Part shown: positions 43,967 through 51,849 of the stretch, in pieces
Position numbering within the stretch: the first letter of the stretch is position 1
Layout: each line of letters begins with the position of its first letter
Assembly: GCF_900113965.1 (NCBI RefSeq)
Contig: NZ_FORI01000002.1
Coordinates: forward strand, 1-64,000
From: Treponema bryantii
Lineage (GTDB): Bacteria; Spirochaetota; Spirochaetia; Treponematales; Treponemataceae
Length of the DNA stretch: 64,000 nt
Reading direction: 5' to 3'
Notes under the pieces: generated by a model
What the model was told of the DNA's origin: nothing
The model's database searches: none
Seen by the model: the letters and a program-made list of their open reading frames with translations, nothing else
Made by a program: the position numbers and the translations under genes

Positions 43967-45421
43967 TTGCTCCTTAAGCTTGCATTAAAAAGTGTTGTAT
44001 CTCGAAGAAGCTCTGTTGTTATAATCTTATTTATAACCTTTGCCGTTACTTTATTCTGCGTTGCAAATGCTGTTTTTGACAGTACAGAGCAGGGCGTTCA
44101 GACCAATTATGTAGCAAGTTTTACAGGAGACTTTATTGTCCGCCCAAAATCAAAGATTCAGCAGAGCCTTTTTGGAGATGAAACTCCGGTAACTGGTGAA
44201 CTTACAGTTCTCGAAACAGTTGTTCCTTACGAAAAAATCACACAGTCTCTGGAATCTATGCCTGAAATTTACGGAACTACAGGACAGATCTCCGGCGCGG
44301 CTATGGTAGAACGTTCAGATGGTGCAAACAGAAGCGCAGCCTACGTTTTTGGTGTTGAAGGTGAAAACTATCTTTCCCTCATGAAATCAATTCACATTAT
44401 CAACGGCAAACCTTATGAACATGGGGAAAGAGGAGCAATGCTTTGCTCTCAGATTGCGAAAAAGCTTGGTGTTGATGTAGGAAGTACAATTCAGTTTATT
44501 GTTGCTGATGGTCCGAATTATTCAATCCGTGCCGCAAAGGTTACCGCAGTTTTTGAATACGAAATCTATAATGAGATTTTCAGTCGTTTTGTAATTGTTG
44601 ATCCTATAACTGTTCGTTCTTTACTTGGTATTGCAGAAGTATATTCTTCAGATTCTTATGATTTAAGTGATGAAGCAACAAATATGTTTTCAGAAAATAA
44701 TGATTTTTCTGATTTTGATGATCTTTTTGCAGATGCTTCAGATTTTGATGGTGCTTTGTTTACAGAAGAAACAGAAGAAGAGCAGATTCAAAATATTCCA
44801 ACTGAGAATAAAGAAAGCGCACTTTCAGAAAGTACAACCTGGAATTATTTAATTGTAAGGCTTAAAGAAGGGCAGAATACTAAAAAAGTAATGAAAAAGG
44901 TTTCCAGACTCTTCAGAAAAAACGGATGGCCGGTACAGGTTGCAGACTGGAGACACGCTGCAGGAAGTACAGCGCTTTATCTTTTCTGGATGAGAAAGAT
45001 TTTCAATATTGGAATTGTAATTGTTCTTGCTGCGGGGTTTATTATTGTAAATAATTCACTTGTAATAAATATTCTTGACCGAACACGTGAAATTGGAACT
45101 CTGCGTGCCATTGGTGCTAAAAAGCGTTTTATTTCAATGCAGTGTATGATAGAAAATCTTATCCTTACCCTTACAAGCGGAGTTCTTGGAGTACTGGCCG
45201 GAATGCTTTGTACTCATTTTATAAATAAAGCTCATATCGTTTTACATAATACCTTCCTTGTTCAATTATTTGGCTCAGATGCAATTTCTGTACATGTAAA
45301 CTCTGGAAATGTATTAAAGCTCTTTATTCTTGTTATTTCACTTGCACTTTTAGGCTGGATTTACCCTGTAATTAATGCGCTTAAGGTAAGTCCTGTAGAT
45401 GCTATTCAGGGGGCAAAATGA
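43967..45421 (+). CDS. ABC transporter permease, MacB/LolC-like (first)
   Basis: A 484-residue FtsX-superfamily permease: one N-terminal helix (about 15-37), a large periplasmic MacB-PCD-type domain, and three C-terminal helices (about 345-480) with the RTREIGTLRAIGAKKRF coupling segment. The periplasmic domain has an acidic insertion of about 60 residues (225-290, Asp/Glu/Ser/Phe-rich). The start is TTG 43967; no better ATG exists. It overlaps the second permease by 4 bases. With the ATPase at 48744 it should form a lipoprotein- or substrate-exporting complex. Confidence 0.83.
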   Translation: MLLKLALKSVVSRRSSVVIILFITFAVTLFCVANAVFDSTEQGVQTNYVASFTGDFIVRPKSKIQQSLFGDETPVTGELTVLETVVPYEKITQSLESMPEIYGTTGQISGAAMVERSDGANRSAAYVFGVEGENYLSLMKSIHIINGKPYEHGERGAMLCSQIAKKLGVDVGSTIQFIVADGPNYSIRAAKVTAVFEYEIYNEIFSRFVIVDPITVRSLLGIAEVYSSDSYDLSDEATNMFSENNDFSDFDDLFADASDFDGALFTEETEEEQIQNIPTENKESALSESTTWNYLIVRLKEGQNTKKVMKKVSRLFRKNGWPVQVADWRHAAGSTALYLFWMRKIFNIGIVIVLAAGFIIVNNSLVINILDRTREIGTLRAIGAKKRFISMQCMIENLILTLTSGVLGVLAGMLCTHFINKAHIVLHNTFLVQLFGSDAISVHVNSGNVLKLFILVISLALLGWIYPVINALKVSPVDAIQGAK

Positions 45422-46695
45422 CCGACGAACTTAAAATGGGCCTGCGTTCCCTGCTTTATAGACGAAAACAATATCTTTCGTTATTTCTTGTCTGCTTTTT
45501 TGGTGTAGGTGTTTCATTATTCTGTTTGTACAGTGTAAACGGAATGCTTTCTGCACTTGAAGATAAGGCCCGCATTTATTATGGTGGTGATCTTCAGTTT
45601 ATTGGCGGAAGCGGCGGAATGGATCAGCCTCTGGAAAATATTGAAGCAATCAGAGAATTCTTTCCTGAAAATACAATTATCGCAGAACGTTTTGATTTTG
45701 ATGCAGATTATGCTGCCTTTTATTATGAAGGAACAGGCGTACGTCAGAGAGTTATTAAGGGCGTAAACTTTGAAAAAGAAAAGAAACTGTTTGCAAACTT
45801 TAATTATATAGAAGGTTCTGCAGATGGTATTTATGGAACAAACGGAGTTCTGCTTTCTGAGCCTATAGCACAAATGCTCGAAGTTCATGCGGGTGATGAA
45901 ATTACCTTTATGCTTCGTAACAACAGATGGCAGATTAATACCATTCCGCTTGTTGTAAAAGGCATTTTCCGCGATTCAAGCCTTTTTGGAATGTATACAT
46001 CTTATATGGACAGGGAAGTGCTTTCTAAGGCATATGGCTTTCCTGTTAATCTCTGTAATAGAATATGTCTGATGCTTCCAGAAGGAAAACCTTCCGCAAA
46101 AGAACTTGAAGCCTATCAGAATGCTCTTTCTCAAAAGTTTGAAATGTATCCTCTTGTTGAAGATAAACAGGAGTTTTACAACAAAGGTCTTTATGCAAGC
46201 AATCATCCTCATGCTCTTATAAAACTCAGTGCTAATCTTCAGGAAATCCAGATTATCATAGACGCAATGAAGGCAATTGTAGCCTTTGTTATTGTGATGC
46301 TTTTAATCATAATTGTAACCGGTGTAAGCAGTACCTTCCGTGTAATTGCAATGAAGCGAATTAATGAGATTGGTATCTACAAAGCCATTGGAATGAAGAG
46401 AATGAAGATTTATGGAATGCTTTTGACAGAAACTCTTCTTCTTATTGTAGGCGGTTGTATTGCAGGCTTTTTATTTTCATGCCTAATCACTGGTATAGTT
46501 GGACTTTTCAACTTTTCATTCATACCCGCCTTTGATATTTTCCTTATCAATGGTAAAATCAAAGGAATTATTTCCTTTGTTTATTTTATTGGAATATTTG
46601 TTATTGTTCTTGTAACTACACTTGCGGCTGTTATGTTTGCAGTTAAGAAGTCTGTTTCAGTAACACCTTGCGAAGCCCTGGCTGTTACAGAATAA
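45418..46695 (+). CDS. ABC transporter permease, MacB/LolC-like (second)
   Basis: A 425-residue permease with the same plan as the gene before it: N-terminal helix at about 18-38, periplasmic domain and three C-terminal helices, with the coupling segment RINEIGIYKAIGMKRMK. The ATG overlaps the previous TGA (ATGA), so the two subunits should be made in equal amounts and form a heterodimer, as LolC and LolE do. A LolA-like gene follows 21 bases later. Confidence 0.83.
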   Translation: MTDELKMGLRSLLYRRKQYLSLFLVCFFGVGVSLFCLYSVNGMLSALEDKARIYYGGDLQFIGGSGGMDQPLENIEAIREFFPENTIIAERFDFDADYAAFYYEGTGVRQRVIKGVNFEKEKKLFANFNYIEGSADGIYGTNGVLLSEPIAQMLEVHAGDEITFMLRNNRWQINTIPLVVKGIFRDSSLFGMYTSYMDREVLSKAYGFPVNLCNRICLMLPEGKPSAKELEAYQNALSQKFEMYPLVEDKQEFYNKGLYASNHPHALIKLSANLQEIQIIIDAMKAIVAFVIVMLLIIIVTGVSSTFRVIAMKRINEIGIYKAIGMKRMKIYGMLLTETLLLIVGGCIAGFLFSCLITGIVGLFNFSFIPAFDIFLINGKIKGIISFVYFIGIFVIVLVTTLAAVMFAVKKSVSVTPCEALAVTE

Positions 46696-46716
46696 TAATG
46701 ATTTATGGAGTTTAAT

Positions 46717-47517
46717 ATGAAAAAAAGCTTACGTTGTATTATAAATATTCTTATTTGTGTATTGTTTGCCGTACCTGCATGGACTCAGAGTGCAGATAAT
46801 TATGCAGATCTTCTTAAAAAAGCAGAAGATAACACTGCTTTTTATGAAACTGATTTTAAGGGAAGTTATACTGTAGTTCAGAATAAACCTGGAGAAGGTC
46901 AGAACGTAACAGAAGCCATAATGTACCGCCGCGATAAAAACGGTTCCTGGACAATTTTGGTAACAGGCCCTGCTAAAGAAAAGGGTAAGGGCTATCTTCA
47001 GTTTGATAACAATATCTGGTTCTTTGACCCTGCAGATAAACGATTTACTTTTACAAGCGCAAAAGATAAGTTTCAGAATACAAATGCAAATAACTCAGAC
47101 TTTGCACCACAGCATTATTCCCGAGACTATTCAATTGAGTCTGCAGAAGAAGTTACTCTTGGTAAGATGAGCTGTGTTTTGTTTACTCTTAAAGCAAAAA
47201 CTGACTCAGTGGATTATCCAATGCTCAAACTCTGGGTTACAAAGGATGATGGGCTTGTCCGCAAAAAGGAAGATTATTCTTTAAGCGGACAGAAGCTTCG
47301 TACAACTGCAATTCCTTCCTACCAGCTTGTAAAGGCTGTTGAAAAGAATTATTCAATTCCAGTTTCAATGCTGATTCAGGATAATCTTAAAGGTAAAAAA
47401 ATAAGCGGTAAGGTTCAGTATGAGCAGACACAGATTACCATCCGTAATGTAGAGTTTGCAAAGGTTCCTGATACAGTTTATACAAAACCTTATCTTGAAA
47501 TGATGAGTGCCAAATAA
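46717..47517 (+). CDS. LolA-like outer-membrane lipoprotein-sorting protein
   Basis: A 266-residue secreted protein with a Sec signal peptide (about 1-25, VLFAVPAWTQ). The mature half-barrel matches the larger, single-gene type of lipoprotein-sorting protein: YRRDKNGSWTILVTGPAKEKGKGYLQ, DNNIWFFDPADKRF and VTKDDGLVRKKEDYS. It likely carries a lipid or lipoprotein across the periplasm. GGAG lies 8 bases before ATG 46717; an in-frame ATG at 46705 overlaps that site and is rejected. Its TAA abuts the next ATG. Confidence 0.85.
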   Translation: MKKSLRCIINILICVLFAVPAWTQSADNYADLLKKAEDNTAFYETDFKGSYTVVQNKPGEGQNVTEAIMYRRDKNGSWTILVTGPAKEKGKGYLQFDNNIWFFDPADKRFTFTSAKDKFQNTNANNSDFAPQHYSRDYSIESAEEVTLGKMSCVLFTLKAKTDSVDYPMLKLWVTKDDGLVRKKEDYSLSGQKLRTTAIPSYQLVKAVEKNYSIPVSMLIQDNLKGKKISGKVQYEQTQITIRNVEFAKVPDTVYTKPYLEMMSAK

Positions 47518-48747
47518 ATGAAAAAAACATCTGTTATATTAATTATTTTATCGTTGTTTACTTTTTCTCTTTTTGCCCAGGATAATGAAACTGATATTAC
47601 AGATGATTTTGATTTGATTTTTGCTGATGCAGAAGATGTTGAAGAAGCTATTGTAGTTGAACCTGCAAAGCCTGAGACACCAGTTCAGATATTCACTTCT
47701 GCCTTTTCTTCAATGGTCCATTTCTCAGGAAGTTTTACCGGAGAAGTTGGCGCGGCTTATGTTCATATGAGAGATGAAGAAGAAGGTGATGACACTGGCA
47801 GCGGCTTCTTTTCATTAAAGAATGTTTTGAACATGTCTGTTACTCCCGTAAACAGTTTTGTTGTACGTGGAAGCGTTGAAACTAGCGTAGATAACGGTTT
47901 TTCATTAAATGTCTCTTCTTTATATTTTAATTATTTACTTTTGAATCGTTTTTATATTTCTGCCGGAAAAAAATCTATTTCATGGGGAAATGTAAGACTC
48001 TTTAATTCTGATTATTATGGCTGTGAAAAGCATTCTATCTGTCTTTACAGTACTGGTCCACGTCATGCAAATATTTTTGTTGAAGACGGAGTTCCTCTAG
48101 CTCTTGATATAAGATATCCATGGTCTTGGGGAACTTTAACTTTTGCTGCAACTGGCGCTGCTTCAAAAGATGTGCATCCTAATAATTTTAATTATTACGG
48201 TTCGCTTGAGTTTTCTGTCTTAAATACCAATTTTAATCTTTATGCAAAGCGTCCTGCTAAAAATACAGATCCTGTAAGGACAAATCTTGCCGGTCTTGAA
48301 ATCAAAAGAACTATACTTGGCTTTGATACATACGCACAGGGAATTGTTCGTGTAAAAAATATAAAAGAGCTTAATAAAACCGAAGGTTATGATTATGTAG
48401 TTGCAACTGCAGGCTTATACCGTCTCTTTGATTCTTTTGAACCAAATATTGGCTTTAATATCGAATATCAGTATGAGTTTAATCCTTCTGCTCCAGATGT
48501 TCATAGCAACAGAATTGCCTTTGAAGGTGGCTTAAAACGCATAGGACGCAGAAAGAACATGAAGATTGGCGTATTAAGCCATTATAATTTTACAGAAAAT
48601 CATGGCTATTCAGGCTTGAATTTTATTGTATCAGGAGTGCTGCCATATGCAGACTGGTCTAATAAAGTTGCCGTTGGCTATGGTTCTAAATACGAAATTC
48701 CATCTTTCCTTGTAAGTTCTTCAATTTCACTTGCTTTGGATTATTAA
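47518..48747 (+). CDS. Predicted outer-membrane beta-barrel protein
   Basis: A 409-residue exported protein with signal peptide ending FSLFA-Q. After an acidic linker (about 25-60) the rest alternates short polar and hydrophobic strands with aromatic girdle residues, and ends [11 protein letters not shown], a beta-barrel style C-terminus. I cannot name a family. It starts directly on the stop of the LolA-like gene, so the pair may deliver and receive the same cargo. It ends 4 bases inside the convergent ABC ATPase gene. Confidence 0.72.
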   Translation: MKKTSVILIILSLFTFSLFAQDNETDITDDFDLIFADAEDVEEAIVVEPAKPETPVQIFTSAFSSMVHFSGSFTGEVGAAYVHMRDEEEGDDTGSGFFSLKNVLNMSVTPVNSFVVRGSVETSVDNGFSLNVSSLYFNYLLLNRFYISAGKKSISWGNVRLFNSDYYGCEKHSICLYSTGPRHANIFVEDGVPLALDIRYPWSWGTLTFAATGAASKDVHPNNFNYYGSLEFSVLNTNFNLYAKRPAKNTDPVRTNLAGLEIKRTILGFDTYAQGIVRVKNIKELNKTEGYDYVVATAGLYRLFDSFEPNIGFNIEYQYEFNPSAPDVHSNRIAFEGGLKRIGRRKNMKIGVLSHYNFTENHGYSGLNFIVSGVLPYADWSNKVAVGYGSKYEIPSFLVSSSISLALDY

Positions 48748-49475
48748 TCCTGCTGAAAAATCTTTCCGTCTCGAATCTTAATTACCTGAGTGGCCATATT
48801 AACAATTTTCTGGTCATGTGTGGAAAAGATAAAGGTAGTTTTTAATTCACGATTTAATTTCTGCATGAGCTCAAGAATCTGATCTCCGTTTGTAGAGTCA
48901 AGGTTTGCTGTAGGCTCATCTGCAAGAATTATAGGGCATTTTGTAACAAGCGCACGTGCAATTGCAACACGCTGTCTCTGGCCGCCGCTGAGCTCGCTTG
49001 GCTTATGTTTTTTCCAGTTTGTAAGTCCTACAGTATCAATCAGATAATCAACCCATTTATTCTGTTCTGCTTTGTTCATAGACTGTAAGGCAGGGGAGTC
49101 TCCAAGGTGAAGTGGAATTACAATGTTTTCATAAACGTTAAGAACCGGAATTAAATTAAAGGTCTGAAAAACAAAGCCAAGAAGGTTTCTTCGGAAATCT
49201 GTGAGTTTTGAATCAATTGAAAGAGGGATTCTGTGTGTTTTACTTAAATCAATTCCCTTATAAATATCAATATTGTTAATAATAACTGAGCCTGCTGAAG
49301 GAAGGTCTGTAAGTCCAATAATGTTCAGAAGAGTTGATTTACCAGAGCCGGAAGGACCAGAAATTGCACAAAAGCTTCCCTGATCTATGGAAAAAGAAAC
49401 GTCATCAACAGCTTTTACAGAAACCTTATCCATCTGATAAATCTTACTTACATTCTTAAGTTCAACAATAGCCAT
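48744..49475 (-). CDS. ABC transporter ATP-binding protein, LolD/MacB-type
   Basis: A 243-residue ATPase. Walker A is GPSGSGKST, the Q loop is [12 protein letters not shown], the signature [15 protein letters not shown], Walker [13 protein letters not shown] and the switch histidine is in FSTHD. This set is typical of the MacB/LolD/FtsE branch that pairs with permeases of the type at 43967 and 45418. It is encoded on the opposite strand, convergent with the barrel gene, so its dose is set by a separate promoter. Pairing with those permeases is inferred from proximity and family. Confidence 0.9.
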   Translation of the reverse strand: MAIVELKNVSKIYQMDKVSVKAVDDVSFSIDQGSFCAISGPSGSGKSTLLNIIGLTDLPSAGSVIINNIDIYKGIDLSKTHRIPLSIDSKLTDFRRNLLGFVFQTFNLIPVLNVYENIVIPLHLGDSPALQSMNKAEQNKWVDYLIDTVGLTNWKKHKPSELSGGQRQRVAIARALVTKCPIILADEPTANLDSTNGDQILELMQKLNRELKTTFIFSTHDQKIVNMATQVIKIRDGKIFQQD

Positions 49476-49534
49476 GTCAAAAAGTATAAAGGATTTTTTT
49501 GAAAAAGGGAATATTGTTAGAACGGCTGAAAACT

Positions 49535-49772
49535 TGTCAAAGAAAAAGGCAACGGTATTTAAGAAAGATTTAAGTATAATTTAGCGCGAAGGAGCGGAGT
49601 TGCGTGTCAAAATGACTTTGTGTGTGGCTGCCGCGTGAGCGGCAGGTAATATAGTTACTTTACCACACACAACGTCAAGCGCATTATTGCGCGTTTTTGA
49701 TATGCAAATACGCGACTGGGAGCTAAGGTTTACGTTGTATTCTTTAAGATACCAGAGCCCTTGTCTTTGACA
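49535..49772 (-). repeat. Structured inverted-repeat element, copy B
   Basis: A 238-bp element homologous to copy A (35037-35248), in opposite orientation. Its core, 49581-49726, has TTAGC/GCTAA ends where copy A has TTGGC/GCCAA, and its inner hairpin closes CTGCCGC/GCGGCAG where copy A has ATGCCGC/GCGGCAT. Outer arms pair TGTCAAAGA-AA-GGC with its imperfect complement ending at 49772. It fills most of the 327-base gap between the divergent ATPase and lipoprotein genes; its right arm overlaps the -35 region of the latter. Confidence 0.8.
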
Positions 49773-49790
49773 GAATATTAGAGATATAAT
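49761..49790 (+). promoter_or_regulatory. Promoter of the small lipoprotein pair
   Basis: TTGTCT (49761-49766), 18-base spacer, TATAAT (49785-49790). The ATG at 49803 starts 12 bases after the -10, so the leader is about 5 bases. The -35 lies in the right arm of repeat copy B. Confidence 0.55.
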
Positions 49791-49802
49791 AAATTCCACT
49801 AT

Positions 49803-50195
49803 ATGATTAAAAAAATCCTTTATACTTTATTATTTTGCATAACTCTGATTTTTACATCCTGTTGGATTTATCCGGATTATAAGAATTATATGGAAATAGA
49901 CGGGGTGCTGTATTTTGAGGATTATGAGACTATGAAGGCAGTTGTAATTCCAAAGATTAATGCTTCGTTTACTACCTGGCATTGGAATGGCGATGAGTTT
50001 GATAAAAAATATGAACAGTATTTTGGCAATATCATTTCCAATGAAGATGATTATAAGATTCTGACTGAAAATAAATGCTTATATGCAGTAAGAAATAAAA
50101 AATCACTTAAAGTAGACAACAAACAAGTCTGTAGCGGTGAATATTACTGGATTACAACAAGTAACAATCAGGGTGTAATCTTCTATCAAAATTAA
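49803..50195 (+). CDS. Small lipoprotein of unknown function
   Basis: A 130-residue predicted lipoprotein, lipobox IFTS-C20, then an acidic, aromatic-rich mature part (WIYPDYKNYMEIDGVLYFED, TTWHWNGDEFD). I recognise no family. It is followed 23 bases later by a second lipoprotein with a Shine-Dalgarno GGTTCCGG-like stretch between, so the two may be cotranscribed. Expression likely depends on the promoter inside repeat copy B's edge. Confidence 0.68.
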   Translation: MIKKILYTLLFCITLIFTSCWIYPDYKNYMEIDGVLYFEDYETMKAVVIPKINASFTTWHWNGDEFDKKYEQYFGNIISNEDDYKILTENKCLYAVRNKKSLKVDNKQVCSGEYYWITTSNNQGVIFYQN

Positions 50196-50218
50196 TAAAT
50201 AAACTACGAAGGTTCCGG

Positions 50219-50833
50219 ATGAAAAAAATAACAAGAATTATCAGTATTTTTATCAGCATTATCGCTCTTGTTTCCTGTAAAAACGTAAAGATTGAAGATG
50301 ACTATTATTATGAAGAAACAGAAGTTATTGACGGAATGAAAATCACCCTTAAAGGGAAGGGGTATGGTGTTTATGGCCAGATGATTGAAAAGTATAAAAC
50401 CGGTACTATCAGTGGTCTTATGAATGGAAGTCCTATGGTAATCCGTTCTAGTTCTGCAGATGACAATAATTCATCCTATAATGAGATATATCTTTCTTTT
50501 GAAGTAAACGGCAATGTGGATACTTTTGAAACTTCCCTTGATGTACTGAAGCTTCAGGGGCTTTCTTTGGTAAAAGTTTATTATACTGATGATGAAGATA
50601 AGGAATATTCTCTTTATTCAAAAAGCAGTGGTGTGTTTGAAAATGATATTACAGTTAATGTTCAAAAAGATGTAAAAGCCGTAATTTTATGTATCAGGGC
50701 TTACAAATACTATCCTTCAACCTATAGTTCTGTAAATTTTAAAGGTGATATGACTGAAGAAGAGTTTAAGGAAATAAAGGGCAAGCAGGTAAATAACGAA
50801 ATAACTATAAAATCAGTAAAGGTAAATAAATAA
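50219..50833 (+). CDS. Lipoprotein of unknown function
   Basis: A 204-residue lipoprotein, lipobox ALVS-C20. The mature part looks like an all-beta domain (MKITLKGKGYGVYGQMIEKY, NEIYLSFEVNGNVDTFETSLDVLKL) of immunoglobulin or jelly-roll type, which is a guess from strand pattern. No family recognised. It ends in a strong bidirectional terminator shared with the tRNA genes on the other strand. Confidence 0.7.
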   Translation: MKKITRIISIFISIIALVSCKNVKIEDDYYYEETEVIDGMKITLKGKGYGVYGQMIEKYKTGTISGLMNGSPMVIRSSSADDNNSSYNEIYLSFEVNGNVDTFETSLDVLKLQGLSLVKVYYTDDEDKEYSLYSKSSGVFENDITVNVQKDVKAVILCIRAYKYYPSTYSSVNFKGDMTEEEFKEIKGKQVNNEITIKSVKVNK

Positions 50834-50837
50834 AAAG

Positions 50838-50875
50838 AGCCGGTAATTATGAAGTGCACTTCAATAATACCGGCT
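50838..50875. terminator. Bidirectional terminator between lipoprotein and tRNA-Arg
   Basis: AGCCGGTA (50838-50845) pairs with TACCGGCT (50868-50875), with an inner self-complementary GAAGTGCACTTC and A and T runs outside. Rightward it ends the lipoprotein transcript, leftward the tRNA-Arg transcript. Confidence 0.85.
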
Positions 50876-50882
50876 TTTTTGT

Positions 50883-50956
50883 TGCGTCTGACACGATTCG
50901 AACGTGCTACCTACGGATTCGAAGTCCGTTGCTCTATCCAGATGAGCTACAGGCGC
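50883..50956 (-). tRNA. tRNA-Arg (anticodon UCG)
   Basis: A 74-nt cloverleaf on the minus strand with anticodon stem CGGA/TCCG around CTTCGAA (anticodon TCG) and T arm GTTCGAATC. The acceptor GCGCCTG/CAGACGC has a C-A mismatch at the fourth pair. CCA is not encoded. It ends in the shared terminator at 50838. Confidence 0.92.
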
Positions 50957-50975
50957 ATTCTGGCAAATTGCCATC

Positions 50976-51010
50976 AAAAAAAAAGGTGCAAGAAGTTTAT
51001 TTCCTGCACC
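50976..51010 (-). terminator. Terminator of tRNA-His
   Basis: GGTGCA-GAA (50985 on) pairs with TTC-TGCACC (to 51010), and read leftward a T9 run follows. It separates tRNA-His from tRNA-Arg. Confidence 0.82.
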
Positions 51011-51013
51011 CAG

Positions 51014-51086
51014 GGTGCCTAGTCGGGATCGAACCGACGACAACCAGATCCACAATCTGGCGCTCTACCGCTGAACTATAGGCACC
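51014..51086 (-). tRNA. tRNA-His (anticodon GUG)
   Basis: A 73-nt cloverleaf. The anticodon stem CCAGA/TCTGG holds TTGTGGA (anticodon GTG). The 8-bp acceptor includes an encoded G-1 opposite C73, the identity element recognised by HisRS, whose gene is at 18295. CCA is not encoded. Confidence 0.94.
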
Positions 51087-51096
51087 GTATTAAAAA

Positions 51097-51125
51097 AAAG
51101 CTCCTTGTTTTTGGCAAGAAGCTTT
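51097..51125 (-). terminator. Terminator of tRNA-Lys
   Basis: AAAGCTCCTTG (51097-51107) pairs with CAAGAAGCTTT (51115-51125) with one mismatch; read leftward a T-run follows. Each of the three tRNAs here thus has its own terminator. Confidence 0.8.
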
Positions 51126-51127
51126 AA

Positions 51128-51200
51128 TGAGCCATGCAGGGATCGAACCTGCGACCCACAGATTAAGAGTCTGTTGCTCTACCAGCTGAGCTAATGGCCC
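51128..51200 (-). tRNA. tRNA-Lys (anticodon CUU)
   Basis: A 73-nt cloverleaf: acceptor GGGCCAT/ATGGCTC with one G-T pair, anticodon stem CAGA/TCTG around CTCTTAA (anticodon CTT), T arm GGTTCGATCCC, discriminator A. CCA is not encoded. Confidence 0.94.
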
Positions 51201-51227
51201 GAAGTCTTAACTGACTTAGTGATAATG

Positions 51228-51256
51228 AATATATACCAAACGCATTTTTTAATCAA
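51228..51256 (-). promoter_or_regulatory. Promoter of tRNA-Lys
   Basis: Minus-strand TTGATT (51251-51256) and TATATT (51228-51233) with a 17-base spacer, about 28 bases upstream of the tRNA. Confidence 0.6.
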
Positions 51257-51342
51257 GTGCTTTAGTGCGAATTTTTGCATTTTTTTTAAATTTTTTTTAA
51301 TATTTTTCTTCTTATTATTAATCAAAAATCTGAAAAAAAATC

Positions 51343-51369
51343 TAAACAAATTTTCTCAAACTCCGATAT
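51343..51369 (+). promoter_or_regulatory. Sigma-28-like promoter of flgN-flgK-flgL-fliW-csrA
   Basis: TAAA (51343-51346), 15-base spacer, TCCGATAT (51362-51369), close to the flagellar sigma factor consensus TAAA-N15-GCCGATAA. Leader of about 35 bases to the flgN ATG, with AGAGG before it. The 140 bases upstream are AT-rich T- and A-tracts with no other feature. Confidence 0.72.
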
Positions 51370-51408
51370 TCAAAGGGAATGACCATAATTTCATAAGAGG
51401 TTTTAAAG

Positions 51409-51846
51409 ATGGACGAGTTAATTAAAGAATATTCTACAGTTCTGGCAGAAGAAGAAAATCTTCTTGATCGCCTTGCAGAAAAGCAGAAGATGCTTCGCCT
51501 TGCAATCACAAATAAGGACTGGGAGAGTCTTACAGGTCATATTAATGAAGTAAACCTGATTTCAGAAAGCTTTCAGAAATTCGACGTTAGAAGAGATGAA
51601 ATTCAGGAACAGCTTAAAACAGATGAAATCAAACCTTATTTCGAGCGTCTCAGCCGTCTGCGCACAAAACTTCTTAAGTGTAAGGTAGAAAATCAGGTCA
51701 TTTCAAACTACGTAAATGTAACTAGAGAATTCATTGCAGAAGTAGTGGAAAAAGCTCTTCCACAGACACGCAATAAGAATTATACGAAGTACGGTACTAT
51801 CACACAGCCACAGACAGCCAGCGTACTGGTGGATGTGAGGGGGTAA
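51409..51846 (+). CDS. flgN: FlgN-like flagellar export chaperone
   Basis: A 145-residue mainly helical protein of FlgN type, the chaperone that carries FlgK and FlgL to the flagellar export gate. Long amphipathic helices (EYSTVLAEEENLLDRLAEKQ, ITNKDWESLTGHINEVN) match the family's form. Sequence alone is weak evidence, since FlgN is poorly conserved, but the position 3 bases before flgK and behind a sigma-28-like promoter makes the call good. Confidence 0.82.
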   Translation: MDELIKEYSTVLAEEENLLDRLAEKQKMLRLAITNKDWESLTGHINEVNLISESFQKFDVRRDEIQEQLKTDEIKPYFERLSRLRTKLLKCKVENQVISNYVNVTREFIAEVVEKALPQTRNKNYTKYGTITQPQTASVLVDVRG

Positions 51847-51849
51847 ACT

